This document shows, piece by piece, positions 17,904 to 25,759 of a stretch of DNA of 47,957 nucleotides. Made by a program: the position numbers and the translations under genes. Source of the DNA: Candidatus Saganbacteria bacterium (lineage in GTDB: Bacteria; Margulisbacteria; WOR-1; O2-12-FULL-45-9; XYB2-FULL-48-7); assembly GCA_016939335.1 (NCBI GenBank), contig JAFGHC010000029.1:1-47957 (forward strand). The letters are read 5' to 3'. Every line of letters begins with the position of its first letter. Position 1 is the stretch's first letter. The notes beneath the pieces were generated by a model, which was not told the DNA's origin, did not search any database, and saw only the letters and a list, made by a program, of their open reading frames with translations.

Positions 17904-18748
17904 CGCGTGCCGAATCTCGTCTCGTAAACCCCGCCCAGGCCGCAGAGCGCGGCGATCATCTTGACCAGGAACCCCCCGACCGGCACCAAGCCGACTATCG
18001 ACAGCAGAACGATCCCTGCGACCGTCTCGGTCATCATCGATTGGTTCGTCAGCCGGCAGGCGTGCAGGGTTTTCTTCCCCAGAACATGGCAGGCGGCGAT
18101 GTAACCGAACAGGCAGGCCGCCGCCACCGCGATCATCCAGACGGGGATCAGCACGATCCCGACGATCGAGACCACCAGGACAAAAATTACCGGCAAGAAC
18201 AGCAGGGCGATCACCAGGCCGACCAGGAAATTCCGCAATAAATTGCCTTCGAGCAAGCCGGAGATCCGGCCCAGTTGCGGCGTGAACATGGCGACAAGAA
18301 TTACCGCCATGATTATGAAACCGAGCAGTGTCAGCAGGTAGAAGATCCCCACGCCCTTAACTATCCCCCCCTTGGTGAAATAAACGACCAGCGGCCCCAC
18401 ATCAACGGAGGAGACCTCGATGACCTCTCCCCTGGCGACCGCGCCGGGTTCCCGCACGACCTTGCCGCCGATTGAGACCGCGTCCCCGGCGACCAGGGCA
18501 GTATCTTTGAGATAGACCGAGCCGCCCACCGCCACGACGTCCTCTTTCACTTCTCCGAGAACGGTGACCGAGCCGCCCACCGCCACGACCGATTTGACGT
18601 CAGCGCCCTGCGGCACGGTGATGTTCTCGCCGATCTTGACGATCGACCCCTGACCGCTCTCCAGCCCCTTGACGACGGCAAAAGCAGCGGAAGAAACAAA
18701 AACCAGCAGCAGGGCGGCCAGCAGGCAACCAAACGCTCTCTTTAACAT
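17900..18748 (-). CDS. Membrane protein with bactofilin-like repeats, function unknown
   Basis: This 282-residue protein has a signal peptide or first membrane helix (MLKRAFGCLLAALLLVF). Repeated strands follow (VVAVGGSVTVLG, VVAVGGSVYLKD, AVSIGGKVV), as in polymer-forming/bactofilin-like beta-solenoids. Four or so membrane helices form the C-terminal half. The start at 18748 is supported by GGAGG 8 nt upstream; a longer frame to 18784 lacks this. Its TAG stop overlaps the TAA of the convergent GH94 gene. Many bacteria encode such proteins; the role is unclear, perhaps envelope-associated. Confidence 0.7.
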   Translation of the reverse strand: MLKRAFGCLLAALLLVFVSSAAFAVVKGLESGQGSIVKIGENITVPQGADVKSVVAVGGSVTVLGEVKEDVVAVGGSVYLKDTALVAGDAVSIGGKVVREPGAVARGEVIEVSSVDVGPLVVYFTKGGIVKGVGIFYLLTLLGFIIMAVILVAMFTPQLGRISGLLEGNLLRNFLVGLVIALLFLPVIFVLVVSIVGIVLIPVWMIAVAAACLFGYIAACHVLGKKTLHACRLTNQSMMTETVAGIVLLSIVGLVPVGGFLVKMIAALCGLGGVYETRFGTR

Positions 18749-18833
18749 CGGCAACACCTCCACAGGTATTAACGGCCGAGGCAATTATACGGGCGATCGG
18801 CCGGGAAGTCAATCGCCGGGCCGAGAAAACCCG

Positions 18834-18862
18834 TTGACAAACAGGCGGCCTGGTGTTACTAT
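18834..18862 (+). promoter_or_regulatory. Sigma70-type promoter upstream of the barrel-cbiM genes
   Basis: A perfect TTGACA (18834-18839), a 17-bp spacer and TACTAT (18857-18862) precede the ATG at 18927. The leader of about 60 nt is GC-rich, and no metal or cobalamin riboswitch signature is seen in it. Confidence 0.7.
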
Positions 18863-18926
18863 TTATAAAAAGGTGGCACGCAGGAAAGGGGGCGCGCCCG
18901 CCGGAATTCTGGAAAGGGGATAAATC

Positions 18927-19646
18927 ATGAGAAAGGGATTCTTGCTCTCGCTTGCCCTCACTTTGGCCCTGGTCCTGCCCGCCTGGGCGGCCCGCCCGTT
19001 AGTCACGGACGATTTCGGCACGGTCGATCCGGGGAAATACGAACTGGAGACCGGTTACAGCGCGGTAACGCCGAAAGCGGCCGGTTCAACTACCAGCAAC
19101 AATTACGGCGTATCCTTTAAACGGGGCTTCACTTCATGTTTCGACCTGGGGATCGAGGCCCCGTATTCTGCTACCAATCCGACCGGGCTAGGCGACGCCG
19201 TCCTGCACGCCAAATATAAAGCGTTAACGATCGGCGAAGACGAAGGGCTGACCGCCAGACTTGATGTTAAACTGACCAATGGCGATTCCGCTTCGGGGCT
19301 TGGCACCGGTTATACAGACTACACCCTGATGGCCATTTACTCAAAGCCGATCGCCGGCTTTAAAACGCACTACAATCTCAGCTATACCCTGGTTGGCGTA
19401 CCGTCCGGCGCGCCGGAGGCGAATATTACCGGCTACAGCGCGGCGCTGGAAAAGGAATTAACGGCGGGGATCGACGCGGTCGGAGAGTACTATGGGACCA
19501 CCATGCCCGGTGTTTCCTCAAATAATGTACAAGTCGGCGGACGCTGGCAAGCTTTGGAAGCGGTCAGGTTTGATGCCGGTTATTCCCTGGCGCTTGACGA
19601 CAATTCCGATAACGTCGCCACCGTCGGATTAACGGCGGAATTTTAG
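18927..19646 (+). CDS. Outer-membrane beta-barrel, putative nickel/cobalt porin
   Basis: This 239-residue protein has a clear signal peptide (MRKGFLLSLALTLALVLPAWA) cleaved after AWA. The mature protein shows alternating beta strands and ends in phenylalanine (VGLTAEF), the usual barrel-assembly signal. ARPLVTDDFGTVDPGKYELE is typical of the PF13557-type outer-membrane family. It lies 12 nt upstream of cbiM and shares its promoter, so a role in passing Ni or Co to the inner-membrane importer is likely, though inferred from context only. AAAGGGGATAAATC precedes the ATG. Confidence 0.75.
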   Translation: MRKGFLLSLALTLALVLPAWAARPLVTDDFGTVDPGKYELETGYSAVTPKAAGSTTSNNYGVSFKRGFTSCFDLGIEAPYSATNPTGLGDAVLHAKYKALTIGEDEGLTARLDVKLTNGDSASGLGTGYTDYTLMAIYSKPIAGFKTHYNLSYTLVGVPSGAPEANITGYSAALEKELTAGIDAVGEYYGTTMPGVSSNNVQVGGRWQALEAVRFDAGYSLALDDNSDNVATVGLTAEF

Positions 19647-19658
19647 GAGGCGATAAAA

Positions 19659-20363
19659 ATGCACATACCGGACGGTTTTCTCGACCCCAAAATTTCCACC
19701 GGCCTGGCCGGGCTTGCCGGCCTGGCGCTGGCCCACTGTTTTTCCAAAGTCAAGCAGGCCGCGACCGCCGTTGCGCCGCAGGCGGCGCTGGCCGCCGCCG
19801 GCAAAGGGGCGCGCCAGGTCGGCCTGGGAAGCCGGCGGGTCCTGACCAAGTTCGGTGAAAGCTTATTGATGCGCACCGCCGCGGTCGCCTCGCTGATCTT
19901 CGCGGCGCAAATGTTTAATTTCCCGATCGCCGGCGGGACATCGGGCCACCTGATCGGCGGCGTTCTGGCCGTCGTCCTGGCTGGCCCGTTCGCCGGGACG
20001 CTGGCGGTCGCCTCGGTGTTAGTCGTCCAGTCGCTTTTCTACGCTGACGGAGGGTTGCTGGCGCTGGGGGCAAACATCGTCAATATGGCGGTCGCCGGCG
20101 CGCTGGTCAGTTATTTCGTTTATTCAGGGTTAAAGAAGGTCATGCCGGAGTGGCTAAGCATCATGCTGACCGCCTGGTTTTCCGTCGTCCTGGCGGCCGC
20201 GGTCTGCGCCGCGGAGATCGCTCTTTCGGGAACGATCGCTTTCGGCACCGTCCTGCCGGCCATGCTCAAGGTCCATGTCCTGATCGGGCTGGCCGAAGCG
20301 CTGATCACGATCGCCTTAATTAACCTCTTCCGCCAAATGATGCCGGCCGGAGAAAAACAATGA
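19659..20363 (+). CDS. cbiM: ECF-type nickel/cobalt transporter substrate subunit
   Basis: This 234-residue membrane protein begins MHIPDGFLDP; the His2-containing MHIPDG forms the metal site of CbiM/NikM. FAAQMFNFPIAGGTSGHLIGG and the late VHVLIGLAEALITIALI are also family signatures. About 25 extra residues (QAATAVAPQAALAAAGKGAR region) separate the first two helices. AGGAGG precedes the ATG. Context (hydrogenase and HypA in the same window) favours nickel over cobalt. The energising CbiQ and CbiO subunits are not here. Confidence 0.92.
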   Translation: MHIPDGFLDPKISTGLAGLAGLALAHCFSKVKQAATAVAPQAALAAAGKGARQVGLGSRRVLTKFGESLLMRTAAVASLIFAAQMFNFPIAGGTSGHLIGGVLAVVLAGPFAGTLAVASVLVVQSLFYADGGLLALGANIVNMAVAGALVSYFVYSGLKKVMPEWLSIMLTAWFSVVLAAAVCAAEIALSGTIAFGTVLPAMLKVHVLIGLAEALITIALINLFRQMMPAGEKQ

Positions 20364-20623
20364 AGAAGATCGTAATGTTATCCGGCCTGATCGCGGCCCT
20401 GGCGGCTTTCTGGGCTTCCGCCCATCCCGACGGCCTCGACAAAGTGTCGGAAACGCTCGGGTTCGCCGCCCGGGCGGTCGAGCGTCAGTCGTTCATGACC
20501 GACTACGCCCTCCCCTTCCTGCCGGCGGGGCCGATTTCGACCGCGCTGGCCGGCTTGATCGGGATTTCTATACTGCTTGGGATATTCGGCGGCGTCAAAC
20601 TTTTGGCCTCAAAAAATAAATAA
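20360..20623 (+). CDS. PDGLE-domain protein, CbiN/NikN-like auxiliary subunit
   Basis: This 87-residue protein has an N-terminal membrane segment, the motif HPDGLDKVSETLGF, a second loop with DYALPFLPAGPIST and a C-terminal helix. PDGLE proteins accompany or are fused to CbiM and serve as the small transport subunit. The start overlaps the cbiM stop by 4 nt (ATGA). Confidence 0.88.
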   Translation: MKKIVMLSGLIAALAAFWASAHPDGLDKVSETLGFAARAVERQSFMTDYALPFLPAGPISTALAGLIGISILLGIFGGVKLLASKNK

Positions 20624-20660
20624 AGCTGAAATTTCCCGCTGTCCGCACCGAAAATAAGTT

Positions 20661-21485
20661 ATGACGGAGCTAGCGCCGGTCAACCGGCAACCTGCGCCTT
20701 ATAAATTTCGCGGCGGCCTTGCGGCCGCTGACGAAAAAAGCGATGGTAACAGACTGCCTGACAATGACCAGGGGATCGGGGGCAATGAAACTCCTGCCCC
20801 GACACAGGAAAAAAGGCGCGTGCGGCTGCAACTGACTTTAATTTGCTTGGATTATAACCTCTCCTGGGCCGATTACAGTCAGTTCCCGGATGATCTTAGA
20901 TACACTCCACCCCACCCCGGTGACCCCGGCGCCCGGACTGCCACGGTCGGTTTTAGCGGGCTTCACCAAAAGTCTGCGCCCGGGGTGGGGTTTGAGCTAA
21001 CCTTCGATTATCGCCAGTACTTAACCATTAATCTGGGCTGGTCTAAAACCGCCGATCAAGGTGTTTCGCCCGGCGGTTACGCCAACGACGCGGAACTCAA
21101 GGCCATTTATCTCACCGGCCAGGATGCTTTTACGTTCATCGCGATCAAACGGCAGGACTCGGCATATTTTACGGCTGGCAGTTACGCCTACTTGGACAAG
21201 AAAGAAGGGTTAGCCGTCCCAGTCGATCTCGGAGTGATCAGGAGCAGTTTCGTCTCTTATAACGGCTGGGACCGTTTCTACGCGATCGAGCCGTACCAGA
21301 GCCGGGCGGTAATAAAGTACGGGCTGACGACTGGCGCCTTCTTGCAGTATTTCAGCTTCGGGGATTCAAATAAGACCAACTTCACTTTTGGGTTCAGGAC
21401 CGGGGTGCGCTTCGATTATTTCAACTCCAAGAACTTTGCTCTCAACTTTACCGCCGTCGCCATCCCCTTCGGCCTGAATTTCTAG
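20661..21485 (+). CDS. Putative outer-membrane barrel lacking a visible signal peptide
   Basis: This 274-residue product is not recognised. From about residue 90 it has alternating aromatic beta strands (GVGFELTFDYRQYLTINLGWS, cut here to VGFELTFDYRQY and LTINLGWS; TGAFLQYFSFG; FTFGFRTGVRFDYF) and ends in NF, so it is probably a barrel. The first 50 residues are hydrophilic and contain no signal peptide. A TAA lies in frame 4-6 nt before ATG 20661, so no upstream extension exists. Either the N-terminus has been rearranged or export is atypical. The stop overlaps that of the convergent kinase gene. Confidence 0.55.
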   Translation: MTELAPVNRQPAPYKFRGGLAAADEKSDGNRLPDNDQGIGGNETPAPTQEKRRVRLQLTLICLDYNLSWADYSQFPDDLRYTPPHPGDPGARTATVGFSGLHQKSAPGVGFELTFDYRQYLTINLGWSKTADQGVSPGGYANDAELKAIYLTGQDAFTFIAIKRQDSAYFTAGSYAYLDKKEGLAVPVDLGVIRSSFVSYNGWDRFYAIEPYQSRAVIKYGLTTGAFLQYFSFGDSNKTNFTFGFRTGVRFDYFNSKNFALNFTAVAIPFGLNF

Positions 21486-22501
21486 CGGGGTTTCGGCTCA
21501 ACCAGCGTAAAACAAACCGTCGTCCCGGCACCGGGCTGGCTCTCCAGCCAGAGCCGGCCGCCCATTTCCTCGATCGCCCGCTTGCAGAAGATAAGCCCCA
21601 GCCCGCTGCCGGTCAGCGCTCCCATCTTCCGCAGCCGCCCCTGTTCCAGCAGATCGAATAAATTTTTCAGCTCTCCACCCGGGAGGCCGCGGCCGTGGTC
21701 GATCACGTTGAAAAACAGCCCGTTCTCCTCATAATCGTTGATCTGGAGGGTCACCGCCGAGCCGGCCGGGCTGGTGGCCAGCGCGTTGCTCAAGAGGTTG
21801 ATCAGCACCCGGGTCAGCAGCTGGCGGTCGGTGACGATCGTTTCACGCTGCGCTTGATTGTCAACCTCGATCCTGACCTGCCGTATCTGCGCCAGGCCAA
21901 AGACGGTATCGAGGGACAACTGGATCAGCTCGGACAGTTTTTCCCGGCTCCAGACCAGCGGCAGCTTTCTTTTGTTCAAGCGCGCAATATCGAGGAAAGA
22001 ATCGATCAGTATCTTCATTCGCTGGGCCGAAGCCTGGCCGATCCTGACGAATTTTTCCCGGTCCCCAACCTGTTCGCGCGAACAGGCCAGTTGCAGGTTT
22101 TCCAGGGAGAAAATCATATTGGTCAGCGGCGTCTTCAGGTCATGGGCGATGAACTCGTTCAGCTCTCTGGCCTTTTTCTCGTTCTCGCGGATCAGCCGGA
22201 TAAAATAAACAAAAAGCAGAAAACCGGCGCCGCGGATCAGGATGTCCCAGTAAGGAAGCAGGAAATGGCGGCCGATCATCCCGTGGTATAGGTCGCCGGC
22301 CGTCATAAGCAGCGCGGCAGCGATCGCCAGAACTAGTCCGAAGTAAAAACCGCCCAGCCAGGCGCCCAGCGCGATCGGGGCCAGGTAAATCGTGCCGAGG
22401 GAAAACTGGTAGCTGGTCAAGTAGTCGAGATAACCGATCACGGCGATCAGCAACAGCCCGCCCAGGGTCAGCAATAATTTATTCTTGAAATCTCCCGGCA
22501 T
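21482..22501 (-). CDS. Membrane-bound sensor histidine kinase (orphan)
   Basis: This 339-residue protein has four or so membrane helices in the first 100 residues with almost no extracytoplasmic domain. The dimerisation domain has phospho-acceptor His in FIAHDLKTPLTNM, and the ATPase domain has INLLSNAL (N box), VIDHGRGLP (G1) and GSGLGLIFCK (G2). No response regulator is adjacent. The input signal is unknown; a membrane-embedded sensing domain is likely. Its start overlaps the 3' end of the GIY-YIG gene by 23 nt. Confidence 0.88.
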   Translation of the reverse strand: MPGDFKNKLLLTLGGLLLIAVIGYLDYLTSYQFSLGTIYLAPIALGAWLGGFYFGLVLAIAAALLMTAGDLYHGMIGRHFLLPYWDILIRGAGFLLFVYFIRLIRENEKKARELNEFIAHDLKTPLTNMIFSLENLQLACSREQVGDREKFVRIGQASAQRMKILIDSFLDIARLNKRKLPLVWSREKLSELIQLSLDTVFGLAQIRQVRIEVDNQAQRETIVTDRQLLTRVLINLLSNALATSPAGSAVTLQINDYEENGLFFNVIDHGRGLPGGELKNLFDLLEQGRLRKMGALTGSGLGLIFCKRAIEEMGGRLWLESQPGAGTTVCFTLVEPKPR

Positions 22502-22784
22502 TTTGACGCACCTGCCGTAATTCTAGGCCCGGGGCGGGATAAAAGCAATGGATCAGGCTCAGCTTTTTCGCCCTCGGCCAGCCCTTGATCTCGGCCTCTC
22601 TTTTCGCCGCGGCGGACCTGGTGCGGTGCTTTTCTGAATATCGGAGCTTCACGGCCGGATTGTAAGCGGTATAACGGCAGCCTTTCCCTTTCTTATGCTC
22701 ACCGAACCGGCGTTTAAGATCGGTCGTGATGCCGGTGTAAAGGGCTTTGTTGGCGCATTCGATGATGTAGACGAAGTAAGGCAT
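22479..22784 (-). CDS. GIY-YIG nuclease domain protein
   Basis: This 101-residue protein has MPYFVYIIECANKALYTGITTDLKRRFGEH (given as YFVYII, ALYTGITTDLKRR), the GIY-YIG fold with YVYI-11-YTG variant, followed by Arg and Glu (KREAEIKGW). Single-domain GIY-YIG proteins of this UPF0213/YhbQ type are common and of uncertain function; they may act on DNA. ATG 22784 is preferred over an upstream TTG at 22796. It begins only 16 nt after the tRNA-Gln 3' end on the same strand. Confidence 0.85.
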   Translation of the reverse strand: MPYFVYIIECANKALYTGITTDLKRRFGEHKKGKGCRYTAYNPAVKLRYSEKHRTRSAAAKREAEIKGWPRAKKLSLIHCFYPAPGLELRQVRQNAGRFQE

Positions 22785-22800
22785 ATACTGATTCAAGAAG

Positions 22801-22871
22801 CTGCCGGGCAGGGATTCGAACCCCGATAAATAGCTCCAAAGGCTACTGGCTTGCCGTTAGCCGACCCGGCA
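22801..22871 (-). tRNA. tRNA-Gln (anticodon TTG)
   Basis: A complete 71-nt cloverleaf on the minus strand. The acceptor TGCCGGG pairs with CCCGGCA. The D arm is GGC-TAACGGCAA-GCC. The anticodon arm is GTAGC-CTTTGGA-GCTAT with loop anticodon TTG. The variable loop is TTAT, the T arm CGGGG-TTCGAAT-CCCTG, and the discriminator base is G, as expected for Gln. CCA is not encoded. The 5' 29 nt overlap the end of the upstream HTH gene. Confidence 0.93.
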
Positions 22872-23559
22872 ACATTTCAACTTTCTGACCGATCGCCTCT
22901 GTCCAGCCAGCGATCCTCCTGTTAAGGCTTGTGCTTTTCTTGACGACCATCATCATCAGCCCAAAATAGTTTTTGCCGATATTCTTACGCACGGTCTTCA
23001 CCGCATGTTTCTTAAAATACACAGCATGCAAGCAATCGATTTTCAGCCTCTTCAGCCAGTATCGCCTCACGGCGTCCAGCCTGAACTTGTTGTTCTCGTG
23101 AAGGTACAGATTATATCTTATCTGATTTGCTGGCACATTACAAACGTCCAGCAGCCACCTTTTCATCAATTTCAACATCAGTGGATCGGTATTGCCGAAC
23201 TTAACGCCGGTCGCTTGCGAATTAGCTTTCTCCTTGGCCCCTTCCGCCCAGTATAACATCGTGCCCATCAGCCAAAGATGACTACGGTCAAAGCTTAGAT
23301 TATCGATCTCTCTCGCGGCGCTCTCTTTTAATCCTTGGGTGATCAGCTTTCTCTTTAATTTCTGCGCAGCCGCCCCCCTCCTGCCCGCCGCTAATTTCTT
23401 TTCGGTAATTCGATGTATCTGCCTTTTACTCAGCCCAACATCCCGCAACCATAACGATAAGGTGGATTTTGCGACCGGGATTTGTTTAAGTATCTCCCGG
23501 TAGGTATACCCCTTTTTGCGCAAACTTATCGCCTTGGTTTGCTCTTTTACTAAAGTCAT
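22843..23559 (-). CDS. HTH plus LAGLIDADG-like protein abutting tRNA-Gln
   Basis: This 238-residue protein has an N-terminal helix-turn-helix (RKKGYTYREILKQIPVAKST, about residues 13-32). A region (GTMLYWAEGAKE, VKFGNTDPLMLKLMKRWL, YNLYLHEN) resembles LAGLIDADG homing-endonuclease-type domains found in many mobile hypothetical proteins. Its last residues (LPGRLTASQ) are encoded by the first 29 nt of the tRNA gene, so its stop is supplied by the tRNA. A good promoter precedes it and GGGTGG acts as ribosome site. The gene is AT-rich compared with neighbours, so it is likely mobile. Confidence 0.65.
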   Translation of the reverse strand: MTLVKEQTKAISLRKKGYTYREILKQIPVAKSTLSLWLRDVGLSKRQIHRITEKKLAAGRRGAAAQKLKRKLITQGLKESAAREIDNLSFDRSHLWLMGTMLYWAEGAKEKANSQATGVKFGNTDPLMLKLMKRWLLDVCNVPANQIRYNLYLHENNKFRLDAVRRYWLKRLKIDCLHAVYFKKHAVKTVRKNIGKNYFGLMMMVVKKSTSLNRRIAGWTEAIGQKVEMLPGRLTASQ

Positions 23560-23583
23560 GAACCACCCATATATTTTATGAGA

Positions 23584-23612
23584 ATTATACTAGCGAGGTT
23601 CATAAAACTCAA
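23584..23612 (-). promoter_or_regulatory. Sigma70-type promoter for the HTH/LAGLIDADG-like gene
   Basis: On the minus strand TTGAGT, a 17-bp spacer and a perfect TATAAT are followed by a leader of about 24 nt to ATG 23559. The transcript would also carry tRNA-Gln. Confidence 0.65.
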
Positions 23613-23640
23613 GGGAGGGAACGCGGACAGGGACAAGTCC

Positions 23641-24507
23641 CTACGCCCGCTCGGCGTAGAGCTTCCTGATTATATCAATTTTCTCGACTGTCAGCTTCTG
23701 CCCCCGCCGCGCCATCATCGCCTCCGCCGCTTTAAGAAAATCTTCCAGCCGGTATTTCGTCTTCTCGTCCCACTGGAAATTGGGGACATACTTCGGCGTG
23801 ATTTTACCGCCCAGGACGTTCGCGCCCAGCCCGATCACCGCGCCGGTGGTAATGAGCGTCCCGATCCCGAGTTTAGCATAATCGCCGATAAAACAGCCGA
23901 GGAACTGCTGGCCGGAATCGACTTCTTTGCCGCCGACGCGGACCTTGACCGTCCCGTAGTTGTTCTTCAAATTGGAATTGGTCGTCCCCGCCCCCAGATT
24001 CACCCATTCCCCGACATACGAATGGCCGATAAAGCCGTAGTGCGCCTTGTTGGCGTAGCCGTGAAAGATCGAATGGGTCACTTCGCCGCCGATCCGGCAC
24101 TCCGGCCCGAGCGAAAGCGGCCCGCGCAGGTAACTGTGCGGCCGCACGATCGTGTTTCTGCCGACATAAATCGGCCCGCCCCGCGCGTCAAGCACCGCGC
24201 CGGCCTCGATCTCCGCTCCTGTTTCGATCAACATATTCTCCGGCGCGTAAAGCACGGCCGACGAATGTACTTGACCCTTGACCCCTGCCCCTATGACCCT
24301 AAGGTCATCCTCAAGGTCTTCCTTCAGGTTAACAATCAAATCCCACAGATGAGTGACTTGCCGACCCGGATGCTCGGCCAGCGTCCGCGCCCCGCAGCGC
24401 AATTCTTCAATGGAACGCAGGCAAGTTAGAGGGTAAAAGTTTTCAGTTTCTGATTTCGGATTTCGTATTTGTTTCGTATTTCGGATTTCGTATTTCGTAT
24501 TTTTCAT
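23641..24507 (-). CDS. GlmU-like left-handed beta-helix acyltransferase lacking the nucleotidyltransferase core
   Basis: The 288-residue frame has FYPLTCLRSIEELRCGARTLAEH, matching the extreme N-terminus of the alternate GlmU family (TIGR03991 type). It then jumps to the linker HLWDLIVNL and a hexapeptide beta-helix (AVLYAPENMLIETGAEIEAGAVL in part; NYGTVKVRVGG; AKLGIGTLITTGAVIG). The roughly 100-residue uridylyltransferase core of the about 390-residue family is missing, so it may only acetylate a sugar. The first 23 residues (KNTKYEIRNTKQIRNPK...) are translated from a 7-bp repeat and replace the usual IVLFED-type start. Translation is coupled to ackA (TAATG). A small hairpin AGGGA-CAAG-TCCCT (23629-23642) covers the stop. 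Confidence 0.75.
   Translation of the reverse strand: MKNTKYEIRNTKQIRNPKSETENFYPLTCLRSIEELRCGARTLAEHPGRQVTHLWDLIVNLKEDLEDDLRVIGAGVKGQVHSSAVLYAPENMLIETGAEIEAGAVLDARGGPIYVGRNTIVRPHSYLRGPLSLGPECRIGGEVTHSIFHGYANKAHYGFIGHSYVGEWVNLGAGTTNSNLKNNYGTVKVRVGGKEVDSGQQFLGCFIGDYAKLGIGTLITTGAVIGLGANVLGGKITPKYVPNFQWDEKTKYRLEDFLKAAEAMMARRGQKLTVEKIDIIRKLYAERA
24441..24504. repeat. 7-bp repeat array forming the start of the GlmU-like gene
   Basis: TTCGTAT/TTCGGAT words repeat with a 7-nt period. On the minus strand they provide the initiator ATG and the first 20 or so codons of the GlmU-like frame, just after the ackA stop. Confidence 0.8.
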
Positions 24508-25697
24508 TAGGTTTTGCGTTTGTACTTGGGGTCTTCAAAAGAATAAACAAAATGGGTGTGTGTTTCGTAGCGGCCCTCCAGGATGGCGACGACATCTTCG
24601 ATAAAGACGATCTCTTCGTCGGTCGGGATGACATAGATCTTGACCGGCGAAGCGTCGGCCGAGATCAGCGCTTCCTTCTCCCGGCTGACCGCCGCCTCGT
24701 TACGTTTGGGATCGAGCACCAGCCCGAGGTGTTCGAGCCCCTGGACCACGCTGGCGCGCAGTTTCCAGTTAAGCTCCCCCGCTCCGGCCGTGAAAACGAC
24801 CGCGTCGACGCGGCCGAGCGCCGCCAGGTAGGCGCCGATATATTTTTTCAGGCGGTAGGCCTCGATCTCGAGCGCCAGCTCCGCCCGCCGCTCGCCGGCG
24901 CCGGCGGCTTTTTCGATGTCGCGGCGGTCGCTGTACTTGCCGGTGATCCCGAGCAGGCCGCTTTTTTTGTTGAGGATGGCGTCGAGCTCTTCGGCGTAAA
25001 AACCTTCCTTTTCGATCATGAACAGGACGATCGCCGGATCGATGTCGCCGCACCGCGTCCCCATCACCGCCCCTTCCAGCGGGGTCATTCCCATGCTGGT
25101 ATCGACGGAGATCCCCTCTTTGATCGCGCCAATGCTCACGCCGTTGCCGATATGCATCGTGATCAGGTTGGTCTCAAGCGGCGGCTTGCCCAGCAGGACC
25201 GCGGCGCGGCGCGAGACATAGAGGTGCGAGGTGCCGTGAAAGCCGTAGCGGCGGACGCCGTACATCCCGTACCACTCGTAAGGGACGGCGTAAACGAAAG
25301 AATGCTCGGGCATCGTCTGATGGAACGCGGTGTCAAAGACGGCGATCTGCGGAACGCCCGGCAGGACGTCCTGGGCCGCCTCGATCCCGGCGATGTTGGG
25401 CGGGTTGTGGAGCGGCGCCAGGTCCTCCACATGCTTGATCGCCGTCAGCACTTCATCGTTGATCAGCACCGAGCTTTTGAATTTTTCGCCGCCGTGGACC
25501 ACCCGGTGGCCGACCGCCGAGATCTCGACGGCAGGCAAACTGCCGATGATCTGCTTGAGCGCCTCGCGGTGGTTGGCCGGCCCGCCAGCAACGCCGACGC
25601 GCTCGATTTCCCCTTTGGCCAAGGTTTCGCGCTTATCCCAGTGATAAAGCTTGTATTTGACGGAAGAACTGCCGCAATTGAGAGCTAGTATAATCAT
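24507..25697 (-). CDS. ackA: Acetate kinase
   Basis: This 396-residue protein contains NCGSSSVKYKLY, HRVVHGGEKF, FDTAFHQTMPEHS, YGFHGTSHLYVS, HIGNGVSIGAI, DTSMGMTPLEG and FTAGAGELN, the full acetokinase signature set. It makes ATP from acetyl-phosphate, the usual energy step of sugar fermentation. The tail (THTHFVYSFEDPKYKRKT) runs slightly beyond the usual end. Phosphotransacetylase is not in the window. Confidence 0.97.
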   Translation of the reverse strand: MIILALNCGSSSVKYKLYHWDKRETLAKGEIERVGVAGGPANHREALKQIIGSLPAVEISAVGHRVVHGGEKFKSSVLINDEVLTAIKHVEDLAPLHNPPNIAGIEAAQDVLPGVPQIAVFDTAFHQTMPEHSFVYAVPYEWYGMYGVRRYGFHGTSHLYVSRRAAVLLGKPPLETNLITMHIGNGVSIGAIKEGISVDTSMGMTPLEGAVMGTRCGDIDPAIVLFMIEKEGFYAEELDAILNKKSGLLGITGKYSDRRDIEKAAGAGERRAELALEIEAYRLKKYIGAYLAALGRVDAVVFTAGAGELNWKLRASVVQGLEHLGLVLDPKRNEAAVSREKEALISADASPVKIYVIPTDEEIVFIEDVVAILEGRYETHTHFVYSFEDPKYKRKT

Positions 25698-25705
25698 GAT
25701 TACTT

Positions 25706-25754
25706 CCCGAATTTACGAATTATGGCTCGAATGCCCGAATGATAACCCGAATGT
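25706..25754. repeat. Degenerate 7-bp-periodic repeat upstream of ackA
   Basis: CCCGAAT/TCGAATG-type words are spaced largely in multiples of 7 nt between the ackA start and its promoter, so they form most of the mRNA leader. Confidence 0.5.
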
Positions 25755-25759
25755 TTGTT

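Noticed and set aside
18863-18926. Cobalamin or NiCo riboswitch before the barrel-cbiM genes
   Set aside because: The leader is about 60 nt and lacks the conserved cores of either class that I could recognise by eye.
23629-23642. Terminator at the end of the GlmU-like gene
   Set aside because: The stem AGGGA-CAAG-TCCCT is short and overlaps the stop codon without a T-run.
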